A stretch of DNA of 64,000 bases from a bacterium (GCA_013360195.1 JABWCQ010000007.1:109458-173457), one strand, 5' to 3'. Counted from the stretch's first letter, positions 47,475-55,651 are shown. Translations and numbers: made by a program. The notes: a model not told the origin generated them from the letters alone.

Positions 47475-48142
47475 CCCGCTGCCTGTCGAAGCCGCTTCAT
47501 ATTGGCGTGCAAGTCCGGACCGAAAAGCGCGTTCCCTGCCACAAGCCGTTCTGCCCCCGCCTCCACCACAGACGGTGCTGTCTGCGCATCTACTCCCCCG
47601 TCCACCGACAGCATGAAGTCACCGCGTCCGGATTGCTGCAAGACTCGAAGTGTGGCCAACTTTTCAAGTGCCCCTGGAATAAACTTCTGTCCGCCAAATC
47701 CGGGATTCACGCTCATGATTAACACGATATCGCAGACCGGCAATACACTCTCAATTTGAGATATCGGAGTGGATGGATTAAGCGCAACTCCTGACCTGCA
47801 GCCAAGCTCTTTTATCCGCGTCAGAGTCCTGTGCAAGTGGGGACTGACCTCCGCATGCACTGTTATCGCGTCAGCGCCGGCGCGGGCATATTGCTCCAAT
47901 GAGCGCTCCGGAGCTTCGATCATCAAATGAACGTCCAATTCAAGCCTCGTTATCTCTCGAAGCTGTGAAATGATCGGTGGACCGAACGTTAAATTCGGGA
48001 CAAACTGACCGTCCATCACGTCACAATGCAAAACCGTCGCACCGGCCTCAGTGCATCGCTTCACCTCATGCTCCAACTGCATGAAGTTCGCCGCAAGCAG
48101 TGATGGTGCAATATGAACTTGTGTCTCGGCGAGTCTTACCAT
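47468..48142 (-). CDS. rpe: Ribulose-phosphate 3-epimerase
   Basis: Interconverts ribulose 5-phosphate and xylulose 5-phosphate. 224 residues, the usual length. IAPSLLAANF, HCDVMDGQFVPNLTFGP (metal His and Asp), DVHLMIEAPE, SVNPGFGGQKF and SVDGGVDAQTA are all present. The ATG follows the PASTA gene's stop codon directly. Confidence 0.96.
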   Translation of the reverse strand: MVRLAETQVHIAPSLLAANFMQLEHEVKRCTEAGATVLHCDVMDGQFVPNLTFGPPIISQLREITRLELDVHLMIEAPERSLEQYARAGADAITVHAEVSPHLHRTLTRIKELGCRSGVALNPSTPISQIESVLPVCDIVLIMSVNPGFGGQKFIPGALEKLATLRVLQQSGRGDFMLSVDGGVDAQTAPSVVEAGAERLVAGNALFGPDLHANMKRLRQAAGC

Positions 48143-48949
48143 TTAATCAGCCTCCGGCGGAGGAGTTTCTTCTGCGGCCTGCCCAGAGCTGCTCTCCGGG
48201 ACAGCCACAACTAAATCTAATTCTGTATCCTGTTCGACCTCAGTCCCCGATGCAAGGCTTTGCGCGATTACCGTGCCCGCCGTAAATAAATTCGTTTGCT
48301 TGCGCGTGACCTCGCCCAACTTCAAACCCGCCTCCAAAATGGCTTGTCTCGCTTCGTGAAGTGACATGTCTACAAGCGAAGGCACTACTATTGCATTCGG
48401 TCGCGGACCGAGCGATATGGTCAATTGCACTGCCTGCCCCGAAATGACCGGTGAACCCGGGGATGGGCGCTGACGAACAATCCCCCCTCGCGGAACTATG
48501 GCGGAAAAATCATAACTCGTCCCTGAGGGTGACACCAGCAAACCAAGATTCCTGCATTCGATTTCCGCCGACCGCTGATCTAAACCTGTCAGATCAGGAA
48601 TCTCCGTGGCCATGCCTTCCTTTGCCGGAACTACATGAATTACTCTTCCCGGCTTCGAGAATGATCCGGCAAGCGGTCTCTGCTCAAGCACCGTCCCCTG
48701 CGGGACCTTACCGCCGATCTTTGCCGGCTGCTCAACGAGGCGAAAACCCTCCTGCTCCGCAAGCGTCTTGGCCTGCAAAACTGTCATGCCAATAAATGAA
48801 GGCACTGGCTTCTCTGCTCCGTGACGAGTATAAAGGGGCATGATGACCAAATCCGTCACCATGCCCGCAAATAATACGATCAAGAAAATGAGAAGTGCGC
48901 CGGCGCCAAACGTGCGCAGACGACCGCCTGACACACGAGGTTCAGTCAT
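48143..48949 (-). CDS. Membrane-anchored PASTA-domain protein without a kinase domain
   Basis: 268 residues: a short basic cytoplasmic start, one membrane segment at ~14-37, then three PASTA domains at ~47-112 (VPSFIGMTVLQAK), ~115-184 (IPDLTGLDQRSAE) and ~187-256 (VPSLVDMSLHEAR), and an acidic/proline tail. PASTA domains bind muropeptides and are usually on Ser/Thr kinases or class B PBPs; here there is neither. It sits between rsmB and rpe with gaps of two and zero bases. Known kinases of the PrkC/Stk1 type lie near rpe and rsmB in Gram-positives, so this may be a kinase-free relic or adaptor of that locus. Confidence 0.87.
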   Translation of the reverse strand: MTEPRVSGGRLRTFGAGALLIFLIVLFAGMVTDLVIMPLYTRHGAEKPVPSFIGMTVLQAKTLAEQEGFRLVEQPAKIGGKVPQGTVLEQRPLAGSFSKPGRVIHVVPAKEGMATEIPDLTGLDQRSAEIECRNLGLLVSPSGTSYDFSAIVPRGGIVRQRPSPGSPVISGQAVQLTISLGPRPNAIVVPSLVDMSLHEARQAILEAGLKLGEVTRKQTNLFTAGTVIAQSLASGTEVEQDTELDLVVAVPESSSGQAAEETPPPEAD

Positions 48950-48951
48950 GT

Positions 48952-50298
48952 CTAATGGGACATTCGCCGCAGCCGCGCTGCGAATGCTCCGTCCGTCTCG
49001 TGTATGTGTGTGAAAGTTTCAAGATCTCCGTGTTCCCCGACTACCGATTCCGGCAGAAATCCTCGTGCGTCTTCCCGCAAGTATTCCGGATGATTCTTCA
49101 AGAATGACTGCACGATTTCAATGTTCTCCGAAGGAAGAATACTGCACGTCGAATATACCAGAACTCCGCCCGGCTTAACAAGCTCTGCTGCATGATCAAG
49201 TATTTCGTGCTGCAACGCGTGCTGCAATCCGACATGATGGCTCTTCCTCCTCCACCGCAAATCCGGCTGCTTTCTCAGCAGCCCCGTTGCACTGCATGGC
49301 ACGTCAACAAGCACCCGGTCATATTGCTCTGATTCAAACTTTGTGGCGTCCGATTCCACGACTGTGACGTTTTTCGCCCCCACCCTGTCCAAATTCTCCT
49401 TGAGACGAACCAACCGGGCAGAGTCGATGTCCACAGCGGTAATCGCCCCGGTTCCACCCATCTTCCGCCAAGCGGCAAGCGTCTTTCCGCCCGGTGCTGC
49501 GCATAAATCGAGCACACTGTCACCCGGCGCTGGATCAAGCAGCGCCGCCGCCAGCCCCGCGCTCTCGTCTTGCACCGTAATTCGCCCCTCATCAAGCCAA
49601 GGCTGAATTACCGGGAATGAAGGTGCATGCAGTCTGTAATATCCATCAAGAAACGGCGAAGGCTCCCACTTGACTTCGTGCTCGTCAAGTTTGTGCTCAA
49701 AGGCCTCCGCGCCGCTTTCATCCATCAAGAATACACTTATCGGAGGCCGATGGTTTGCTACGTCCAGCGCAAGCTCTGCCTCTTCCTGCCCGAACCGCTC
49801 AACCAACTCGCGGACGATCCAACGAGGCATCGAATACAGAAAAGCCAACCGCGCAAGCTCATCCGCACCCTCAGGAGGCGTGTTCCAGCGTTCCCGTTCA
49901 CGTGCCAGCCGCCGCAGGATAGCGTTCGTAAGTCCTCCGGCCTTCTTGCCGAGTCGCTGGATCGCCAGCTCGACGGTCTGACTGACCGCAGCATGGTCGG
50001 GTATTCTGTCCTGACCGTAAAGCTGATATGCGCCCATTCGAAGCAGTATTCTTGCAACAGGGTCCGCCCGCCGGTAGTCCCCGTGAAATACTGGTGTCAG
50101 GATGCTGTCCAGCCGTCCCCGCCAGCGTATTGTCCCCCAATACAAGTCCGCTGCAAGCGCACGGTCACTGCCACGAAGGTGCGACGAACCGAGGTACTTT
50201 GAAAGCACCTCATCGGCATACTCCTCCGTCTTTTCCAGTTCCGTTAGTGCATCAGCCGCCACAACTCGTGCCGAAGATGCCGTGGTCCCCGTTGGCAT
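48952..50298 (-). CDS. rsmB: 16S rRNA (cytosine-967-C5)-methyltransferase
   Basis: 448 residues (E. coli 429). N-terminal NusB-like RNA-binding domain (~10-140) and a SAM-dependent methyltransferase domain. LDLCAAPGGKT binds SAM; the two cysteines are in DVPCSATG and STCSILPSEN, the second or first acting as nucleophile as in RsmB/RsmF. A promoter-like pair and AAGGA ribosome site precede it. It heads the operon that runs to miaA. Confidence 0.95.
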   Translation of the reverse strand: MPTGTTASSARVVAADALTELEKTEEYADEVLSKYLGSSHLRGSDRALAADLYWGTIRWRGRLDSILTPVFHGDYRRADPVARILLRMGAYQLYGQDRIPDHAAVSQTVELAIQRLGKKAGGLTNAILRRLARERERWNTPPEGADELARLAFLYSMPRWIVRELVERFGQEEAELALDVANHRPPISVFLMDESGAEAFEHKLDEHEVKWEPSPFLDGYYRLHAPSFPVIQPWLDEGRITVQDESAGLAAALLDPAPGDSVLDLCAAPGGKTLAAWRKMGGTGAITAVDIDSARLVRLKENLDRVGAKNVTVVESDATKFESEQYDRVLVDVPCSATGLLRKQPDLRWRRKSHHVGLQHALQHEILDHAAELVKPGGVLVYSTCSILPSENIEIVQSFLKNHPEYLREDARGFLPESVVGEHGDLETFTHIHETDGAFAARLRRMSH

Positions 50299-50314
50299 AG
50301 GTCAATCCTTGTGA

Positions 50315-50343
50315 AATTAAGCAAATCTATGAGAGAAACGCAA
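50315..50343 (-). promoter_or_regulatory. Possible promoter of the rsmB-miaA operon
   Basis: On the minus strand TTGCGT (50338-50343) and TTAATT (50315-50320) are 17 bases apart. The predicted start (~50308) leaves a very short leader with AAGGA. Confidence 0.45.
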
Positions 50344-50362
50344 GACTGTGGATTCCCCTCTG

Positions 50363-50391
50363 TTGACAACGCAAGGGAATTTCTGTTACTT
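50363..50391 (+). promoter_or_regulatory. Promoter of the acyltransferase-GT9-TerC unit
   Basis: TTGACA (50363-50368) is perfect and TTACTT (50386-50391) is 17 bases downstream. The predicted start near 50398 lies before the ATG at 50420. Confidence 0.55.
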
Positions 50392-50419
50392 AGACTCCGC
50401 CAACGGCTATAGAGTTTCC

Positions 50420-51298
50420 ATGCGCCACAAACCTGCACACTATCTCCAGTTCTGGGTGGTCAGAACGCTGTACTTTGCCCTCGGGCTCCTCCCCAGAAGA
50501 GCCAGAGGCTGGTGCGGGGTGGCGCTGGGATGGGCTGCAAGTGCTATTGGAATTCGCAGGTCGGTTATGCGCAGCAACCTCGAGATTGCCTTTCCAGGGA
50601 TTCCACAGATAGGAAAATCTACCATTATTCGGCGTTGTTTCGAACATTTTGGGACCGTGGCGACGAGCCTCTCCGTGGTCCACAAGATAACCGCGTCTGA
50701 TTGCGGAAATTGGTTATTCCCCTGTGGACTCGAACACCTCGATCGCGCCGTCGCGTCCGGGAAGGGAGCAATTGTCGTCTCTGGTCATCTGGGGAACTGG
50801 GAGATGGTCGGTACAGCATGTGCCCGACTCGGCTACCCAGTCTCTTTTGTAGTCACGACTCAACGAAACAAGCTCGTCCAGGAGTGGCTGGACAACGTTC
50901 GCAGGCGCGCCGGAGTCGAAATCATCCCGCGAAAACAAGCCATCAAGGGAGTTCTTTCTGCTCTCCACCGGAATCGAATCGTTGCGATCTTGATTGACCA
51001 GGACGCCCATGAGGAAGGTGTATTCGTGCCCTTCTTTGGTAAACTAAGCTCTACTCCCCGCGGCCCCGCTGTCTTTCACCTTAGAACCGGATGTCCCCTT
51101 ATTTTCATGTCTTCCTATCGGCTTCCCGGCGAACGGTATAAATTTGTTCTTGAAACGGTTGACATCTCTGAGGCTCAATCGCAGGAAGAGATCATGGCTA
51201 AGCTGACAGCTCGGCTTGAACAAGCAATTCGTGTTGCGCCTGAACAATGGTTCTGGATGCACAAAAGATGGAAATCAACCCCTCCCGCATCCTCATAA
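50420..51298 (+). CDS. LpxL/HtrB-like lysophospholipid acyltransferase
   Basis: 292 residues. The acyltransferase motif is HLGNWE (His123, Glu128), followed by RRRAGVEIIPRK and IDQDAHEEGVFVPFFG, typical of the lipid A late acyltransferase family, which adds secondary acyl chains to lipid A at the inner membrane. The ATG at 50420 is preferred over an upstream GTG at 50348 because a promoter lies between them and because the family starts near the RHK.AHYL segment. Overlaps the GT9 gene by 31 bases. Neighbouring heptosyltransferase-like gene supports an LPS role. Confidence 0.87.
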   Translation: MRHKPAHYLQFWVVRTLYFALGLLPRRARGWCGVALGWAASAIGIRRSVMRSNLEIAFPGIPQIGKSTIIRRCFEHFGTVATSLSVVHKITASDCGNWLFPCGLEHLDRAVASGKGAIVVSGHLGNWEMVGTACARLGYPVSFVVTTQRNKLVQEWLDNVRRRAGVEIIPRKQAIKGVLSALHRNRIVAILIDQDAHEEGVFVPFFGKLSSTPRGPAVFHLRTGCPLIFMSSYRLPGERYKFVLETVDISEAQSQEEIMAKLTARLEQAIRVAPEQWFWMHKRWKSTPPASS

Positions 51299-52293
51299 TT
51301 GACACCGCCTGGCTTGGCGACGTCTTATTCAGCACTGCGCTGATCGGTGCCGCGCGCGCCGCTTGGCCGCATTCCGAAATTCACTTCCTGACAGCTCCCC
51401 GCGCGCGGGAACTTGTGGCAAACCATCCCGATTTAACTACCATCCGCGTGTTTGATAAGCGCGGTTCCGAAGGCGGTTTCACGCCGTTAAGAAAACTTGC
51501 CGCTGAGTTGAATGCAATGAAATTCGATTTGGTGCTGAATGCTCATCCTTCCTTCCGGTCACGTCTCCTTTGCTCCATGCTTGTCGCTCAGGTTAGAGTC
51601 GGACACGACGGATTTCTCAGTTCGAAGGCCTTCACACACTGCGTTCATAACGACCTGGCAGTTGAGCCCGATCACGTTGAGCGCAGGCTGAACCTGTTGC
51701 GGGCCATCTTACCGGTCCGTCACACCCCGCCTCTGAAAATCGGACTTACTTCGGAGGAACGCGCCCACGCTGAAGAATTCTTACGCGTGAACTGCCCCGG
51801 ACGAAACCGCTTTCTGGCCCTGATACCCGGTAGCGCACGCAAAACTAAGCAATGGACGACATCAAACTTCCATGAAATCGGAAGTGCGTGGCTCAATCAA
51901 TCCCCGCACGGATGTGTCCTGGTATTTCTCGGGCCAAATGAGTCTTCTCTGAAGTCTCAATTCCCGACCGGCGGCAACTCCGGATTCATCATCGTTGAAC
52001 AGTCCCTGAGAAATTGTGCCGCGCTTCTGAACCGTTGCGAACTGGCCCTCGGTAATGATACAGGCGTATCGTTTCTCGCAATTGCAGCCGGTTGCCGTAA
52101 AGTTCTGGTTCTCTACGGCAGCACTCAGATTAATTATCAATTCCCCCCGCCTCACCGGGCAATCGCCGCTGGTGTTCCCTGCTGCTTGCCCCGGACTGGT
52201 CACGGCGAAAAAGTCTGCGCGTGGACGGGCGGCGCTGCGTGGTGCATGAACCAGATTACCCGCGAACGTGTGCTCAAGTTGATTCTTGAATAA
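51268..52293 (+). CDS. Glycosyltransferase family 9 (heptosyltransferase-like)
   Basis: 341 residues from the ATG at 51268, which gives the usual N-terminus ending in RILIIDTAWLGDVLFST. Later motifs are LNAHPSFRSRLL, LIPGSARKTKQW and LGNDTGVSFLAIAAG (normally NDTGxxHLA), YGSTQ. ADP-heptose:LPS heptosyltransferases (WaaC/F) have this layout. The ordinary HLAxA is replaced by FLAIA, so the donor may differ. It overlaps the acyltransferase gene, consistent with a shared LPS core assembly role. Confidence 0.87.
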   Translation: MEINPSRILIIDTAWLGDVLFSTALIGAARAAWPHSEIHFLTAPRARELVANHPDLTTIRVFDKRGSEGGFTPLRKLAAELNAMKFDLVLNAHPSFRSRLLCSMLVAQVRVGHDGFLSSKAFTHCVHNDLAVEPDHVERRLNLLRAILPVRHTPPLKIGLTSEERAHAEEFLRVNCPGRNRFLALIPGSARKTKQWTTSNFHEIGSAWLNQSPHGCVLVFLGPNESSLKSQFPTGGNSGFIIVEQSLRNCAALLNRCELALGNDTGVSFLAIAAGCRKVLVLYGSTQINYQFPPPHRAIAAGVPCCLPRTGHGEKVCAWTGGAAWCMNQITRERVLKLILE

Positions 52294-52309
52294 TCTATAA
52301 GGAGAAGGA

Positions 52310-53332
52310 TTGGAACAGGTCTTACTGTTTCCGTTTGCTGAGTATTGGGAATTCTATGCCGGATTCACCGCATTTGTCCTTGTCATGCTCGCCCTGGACC
52401 TCGGCGTGTTTCACCGCGAAGCTCACGAAGTCAGTTTCAAGGAGGCGGCAACGTGGGGAACGATTTGGGTGGTGCTTGCTCTGGCGTTTGGCTGGGCACT
52501 CTATGAGTACTCACTGTGGAAATTCCCGCAGGATGCGCGACTCTTGGCTCTGCCCGGCTTCGACGCGGCCGCATCCGCGAAGCAGGTTACGCTTGAATAT
52601 TTGACCGGATTCGTGGTTGAAAAGTCACTCGCGGTGGACAATGTGTTCATCTTCGTGGTCGTCTTCTCATTCTTTGCAATCCCGCCGAAGTTCCAGCACC
52701 GAATCCTCTTTTATGGCATACTCGGTGCGCTTTTCTTTCGCATCATATTCATCGCTCTCGGATCAGTGCTAATGCAGTACAAACTGCTGGTCATAATCTT
52801 CGGAATCTTCCTGATCGCGACCGGTGTCAAGATCTTTCTGGCACCTGAAAAGGGTGTTGATCCCGACAAGAACCCGCTGATCAAGTTGCTGAAGAAATTC
52901 CTGCCTGTTACGCCTCAACTGCACGAACAGAAATTCCTCGTCCGCCTGAACGGTGTACTCCACGCGACTCCCCTGCTCGTCTGCCTTGTGTTTATAGAAG
53001 TCTCGGATATCATCTTCGCCGTTGACTCGGTGCCCGCGATTTTCGCCATTACCAAAGAGCCGTTTCTTGTATACACATCGAACGTCTTTGCCATTCTCGG
53101 CCTTCGCTCCCTTTACTTCCTGCTCGGAGGACTCGTAACAAGATTCCGTCTCCTGAAATACGGTCTGGGACTTATTCTGGTTTTCGTGGGTCTGAAAATG
53201 GTCTGGCTGAACGAAGCTTTCGGAGGCAAGTTTCCAATTACATGGTCTTTGGCAATTATCGGCGTCATCCTCGCTGTTTCGATTGCAGCAAGTCTGATGG
53301 TGACAAGGAACAACCGCTCTCAGTCGGTGTAG
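52310..53332 (+). CDS. TerC/Alx family integral membrane protein
   Basis: 340 residues with about nine membrane segments. The family metal-binding acids are in VEKSLAVDNVFIF and SDIIFAVDSVPAIFAI. Alx and relatives export Mn2+ (established for E. coli Alx and B. subtilis MeeF/MeeY). The start is TTG at 52310, supported by an excellent ribosome binding site (AGGAGAAGG) five bases upstream. It lies 16 bases after the GT9 gene, so no room for a riboswitch of the alx kind is seen. Confidence 0.93.
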   Translation: MEQVLLFPFAEYWEFYAGFTAFVLVMLALDLGVFHREAHEVSFKEAATWGTIWVVLALAFGWALYEYSLWKFPQDARLLALPGFDAAASAKQVTLEYLTGFVVEKSLAVDNVFIFVVVFSFFAIPPKFQHRILFYGILGALFFRIIFIALGSVLMQYKLLVIIFGIFLIATGVKIFLAPEKGVDPDKNPLIKLLKKFLPVTPQLHEQKFLVRLNGVLHATPLLVCLVFIEVSDIIFAVDSVPAIFAITKEPFLVYTSNVFAILGLRSLYFLLGGLVTRFRLLKYGLGLILVFVGLKMVWLNEAFGGKFPITWSLAIIGVILAVSIAASLMVTRNNRSQSV

Positions 53333-53355
53333 TCAGCATTCGTCCAAATGTCAAA

Positions 53356-53384
53356 AGAGCCGCCGAAGATTCTTCGGCGGCTCT
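53356..53384. terminator. Bidirectional terminator between terC-like and AAA+ genes
   Basis: A 14-base arm (53356-53369) pairs with 53371-53384. The plus strand continues CTCTTT, and the minus strand continues TTTTGAC. Confidence 0.8.
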
Positions 53385-53407
53385 CTCTTTGCCATTGTTG
53401 AATGTCT

Positions 53408-54268
53408 CTACTGTCTTGCTCCGGCCATTGCCGAGGCAGTCTTCGGCGCGGCTACAAGCTTCTGCAGAAGGTCGTGCACGAGTCCGCGCAGTGTTTGCGG
53501 CGACTCGATCTCTTCGAAGTGCGCCAGCAGAATCTCAGGATCAAACTTTCCACTCGAAAGCGACATCACACTTTCAACATGGTTTCTGAGCTGCCGGACG
53601 TTCTCAGGCCACTCCACCCGAGTCAGCAATTCCATATAGTGATACGGAACGGATGGCCGGGTGACCCGCTCACGTGCCGCGAAAGCCTGCAGCACATCAG
53701 ATACCAGATATGGAATATCCGCATTTCGTTCAGCCAATGTCGGCATGCTGATAACAGCTTGCGAAATCCTGCTGTACATATCCTCTGCGAACATCCCGCG
53801 TGAAATTCTCTCAGCAAGTTCTCCGCTGTGAGCGGTGAACATCATGCGTGTCTCAACCGGGACCCGCTGTCCTGCGGTGTTCGTATAGACTCCCGAATCC
53901 AGCACTTGTCCAATCCGCTCTTGTGCGAGCGGAGAGAGGTCTTCGATTCCCGTTAAGACCATCGTTCCGCCTTCTGCGCGTGCGAAAACACCCGGTTCGC
54001 CCGGTGTTCCCAGCAGGACGTTGTCCAGCGAGTTCGGAGTCAATCTGTGCGCGGCGACTGCGACAAACGGCTTCCCTGCACGAGATGACGAATTATGTAT
54101 CGCGCGGGCAAGGACAGTCTTGCCCGTGCCAGTCTCGCCGACGATCAATAGTCGCGCAGGGCTTTCTATTTGAAGGCTGGCAAGCTTCACGACGCGCTGC
54201 ATGGCCGCGCTGCGCGCGACCAGCGATCCAATCGTGTATCTGCTCTCCATCCAGTTCTTGTCCAACAT
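53408..54268 (-). CDS. Degenerate sigma54-activator-like AAA+ protein
   Basis: 286 residues, a stand-alone AAA+ domain aligned with NtrC-type activators: Walker A GETGTGKT at 44-51, the R-finger region FAEDMYSRISQ, and EWPENVRQLRNHVES near 235. Three activator hallmarks are missing. The GAFTGA sigma54-contact loop is deleted (LLGTPGEPGVFARAEGG in its place), Walker B LFLDEIGD reads MVLTGIED so both catalytic acids are gone, and there is no C-terminal helix-turn-helix and no N-terminal receiver. ATP may bind but hydrolysis and sigma54 activation are not expected. It is followed by a bidirectional terminator. Confidence 0.78.
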   Translation of the reverse strand: MLDKNWMESRYTIGSLVARSAAMQRVVKLASLQIESPARLLIVGETGTGKTVLARAIHNSSSRAGKPFVAVAAHRLTPNSLDNVLLGTPGEPGVFARAEGGTMVLTGIEDLSPLAQERIGQVLDSGVYTNTAGQRVPVETRMMFTAHSGELAERISRGMFAEDMYSRISQAVISMPTLAERNADIPYLVSDVLQAFAARERVTRPSVPYHYMELLTRVEWPENVRQLRNHVESVMSLSSGKFDPEILLAHFEEIESPQTLRGLVHDLLQKLVAAPKTASAMAGARQ

Positions 54269-54293
54269 CGTGGTCTCCTTTCTCCGTTACACC

Positions 54294-55265
54294 TTAACTA
54301 CTCGCCCGTCTTGCAACGTGCGTCGGTGTCCTCCGTACTTTCATTCGGGCCGAGCCGGTCCCAAGGAATATCTTCTTCCCAACCTTTTCCGTATCAAAAA
54401 AAGTCCGTAGAATAAGGCGGTCAAACCGGCCAATCCGCCGATCAATAGAAGGGTCATCAGATATGCATTGGGATTCATAGTAATCAGCGATCGTTTGTGA
54501 CTTGAATTTCAATCGCAATGCCAGACAAACCGTCATCGCAATGTTCGTGAACATCATGGCCCACTGTGAGACTACCAGAAGTTCCATCTCCGCCGACGGC
54601 AATAACATCTCCGCTGTGTCTATTGCCAGCGCAATTCCAAACAGGAACAGCAGCGTGTCGGCATATGCCCCAATAGGTCTATCCGTCTTGTACTTATGCA
54701 CATAGAATGCCAAAAGTACCAGCAGACTGTAAACATTCAAAATCGCCGAGGAACGATTGATTTCATCGTAACTTACGGACTGTGAGCCGTCCGCCGCTGT
54801 CGCCACCGCCTTCAGCGGATCCCATATGTAGGGGGAATACAACCATCCCACTACGATGAAAAGAGCCAAACCTGCAATTGCAACATGCAAGAGTCGCTTC
54901 CTTGGCGGAGCGATATACCCTGCCGTGATGGTCGTCACCGCCCACGCAAATAGCGTGTGGATTCCAATGATCGGGTACCACACATAGTATCGCAGGTAAT
55001 TATCAAAGTCACCTGCGATATGAAACATGGTCATGAACGGTGCCCCCAGCGCATTGAACGCGAACACAAGCCAGAGTGCGAAAAAGACGTGGCGGTAGTG
55101 CTGTTCTCGTCGGAAAGCCAGAAAGCTTAGTAGGGACATCAGGCCTAGAATGGCAATGTTCACCAAAAAGCTGAATTCCCAAACCCATTCTGGAGTTGCC
55201 GGATGCAGGAGCGCCGCGCTCAGCAAACCAAGGGTGATAATGCTGTAAACAAAAAAAGCGACCAT
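54294..55265 (-). CDS. Multi-pass membrane protein of unknown function
   Basis: About 323 residues with seven or so hydrophobic segments between 1 and 245 (for example LFIVVGWLYSPYI, LLVLLAFYV, AMMFTNIAMTVCLALRL) and a basic cytoplasmic tail (~70 residues). Not recognised; the layout of 7 helices plus tail resembles 7TM sensor proteins, with no proof. The start is problematic: ATG at 55265 lies within the 3' arm of the preceding terminator and its T-run encodes Phe-Phe of the first helix; a TTG at 55283 is the other option. The pseudo-AAA+ gene follows after 25 bases. Confidence 0.65.
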   Translation of the reverse strand: MVAFFVYSIITLGLLSAALLHPATPEWVWEFSFLVNIAILGLMSLLSFLAFRREQHYRHVFFALWLVFAFNALGAPFMTMFHIAGDFDNYLRYYVWYPIIGIHTLFAWAVTTITAGYIAPPRKRLLHVAIAGLALFIVVGWLYSPYIWDPLKAVATAADGSQSVSYDEINRSSAILNVYSLLVLLAFYVHKYKTDRPIGAYADTLLFLFGIALAIDTAEMLLPSAEMELLVVSQWAMMFTNIAMTVCLALRLKFKSQTIADYYESQCISDDPSIDRRIGRFDRLILRTFFDTEKVGKKIFLGTGSARMKVRRTPTHVARRASS

Positions 55266-55303
55266 TGGGTCGAGGAATTGCAATCCTCAAGCCAATGGTC
55301 GCT
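55251..55303 (-). terminator. Terminator hairpin overlapping the membrane-protein start
   Basis: A 12-bp stem (55257-55268 with 55292-55303) encloses a second short stem (55272-55276 with 55284-55288) and is followed on the minus strand by seven Ts (55251-55257). It begins 25 bases after the repeat-protein stop codon and covers the start codon of the downstream gene. Confidence 0.75.
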
Positions 55304-55327
55304 GCGGGTAAAACCCGCGAATTCTAA

Positions 55328-55651
55328 TTACTTACCAGGCTGCGGAGGGACTACTGGAGTCAAGGCGCTCAGCTTTTTGCCGGGTTGCGGCGGCACAACT
55401 GGCGTCAAAGCACTCAGCTTCTTCCCCGGCTGAGGAGGCACCACCGGCGTCAAAGCACTAAGCTTCTTACCAGGCTGGGGAGGCACGACCGGTGTCAAGG
55501 CCGAGATTCCCTTGCCAGGTTGCGGAGGTACAACAGGCGTCAATGCCGAGATTCCCTTACCGGGCTGCGGCGGCACAACTGGCGTCAATGCAGCGTAACT
55601 CGCCAAACTAAATACACTTACAACCAGAATTACGGTGATGATTTTCTTCAT
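55328..55651 (-). CDS. Small secreted protein made of six proline-rich 15-residue repeats
   Basis: 107 residues: a signal peptide (~1-20; KKIITVILVVSVFSLASYA) and then six tandem copies of ALTPVVPPQPGK plus a three-residue linker (GIS in copies 1-2, KLS in copies 3-5; the last stops after GK). Nothing else follows. The ATG at 55651 is preceded by GGAAGAGG at the right spacing and by a strong promoter. I do not recognise the family. The repeats differ in synonymous bases while the peptide is constant, so the peptide is probably under selection. It is rich in Pro, Lys-only charge, no Cys; a structural or cell-surface peptide is possible. Confidence 0.8.
   Translation of the reverse strand: MKKIITVILVVSVFSLASYAALTPVVPPQPGKGISALTPVVPPQPGKGISALTPVVPPQPGKKLSALTPVVPPQPGKKLSALTPVVPPQPGKKLSALTPVVPPQPGK
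55331..55591 (-). repeat. Tandem 45-bp coding repeats (six copies)
   Basis: Five full 45-base units and a 36-base last unit encode the TPVVPPQPGK repeats. Units vary mainly at third codon positions. Confidence 0.9.

Noticed and set aside
52294..52309. A metal- or pH-responsive RNA leader for the TerC/Alx gene
   Set aside because: Only 16 bases separate it from the preceding gene, and they are filled by the ribosome binding site.
55331..55591. The 45-bp repeats as a CRISPR array
   Set aside because: Units are directly adjacent without spacers, and they keep a reading frame with a signal peptide.
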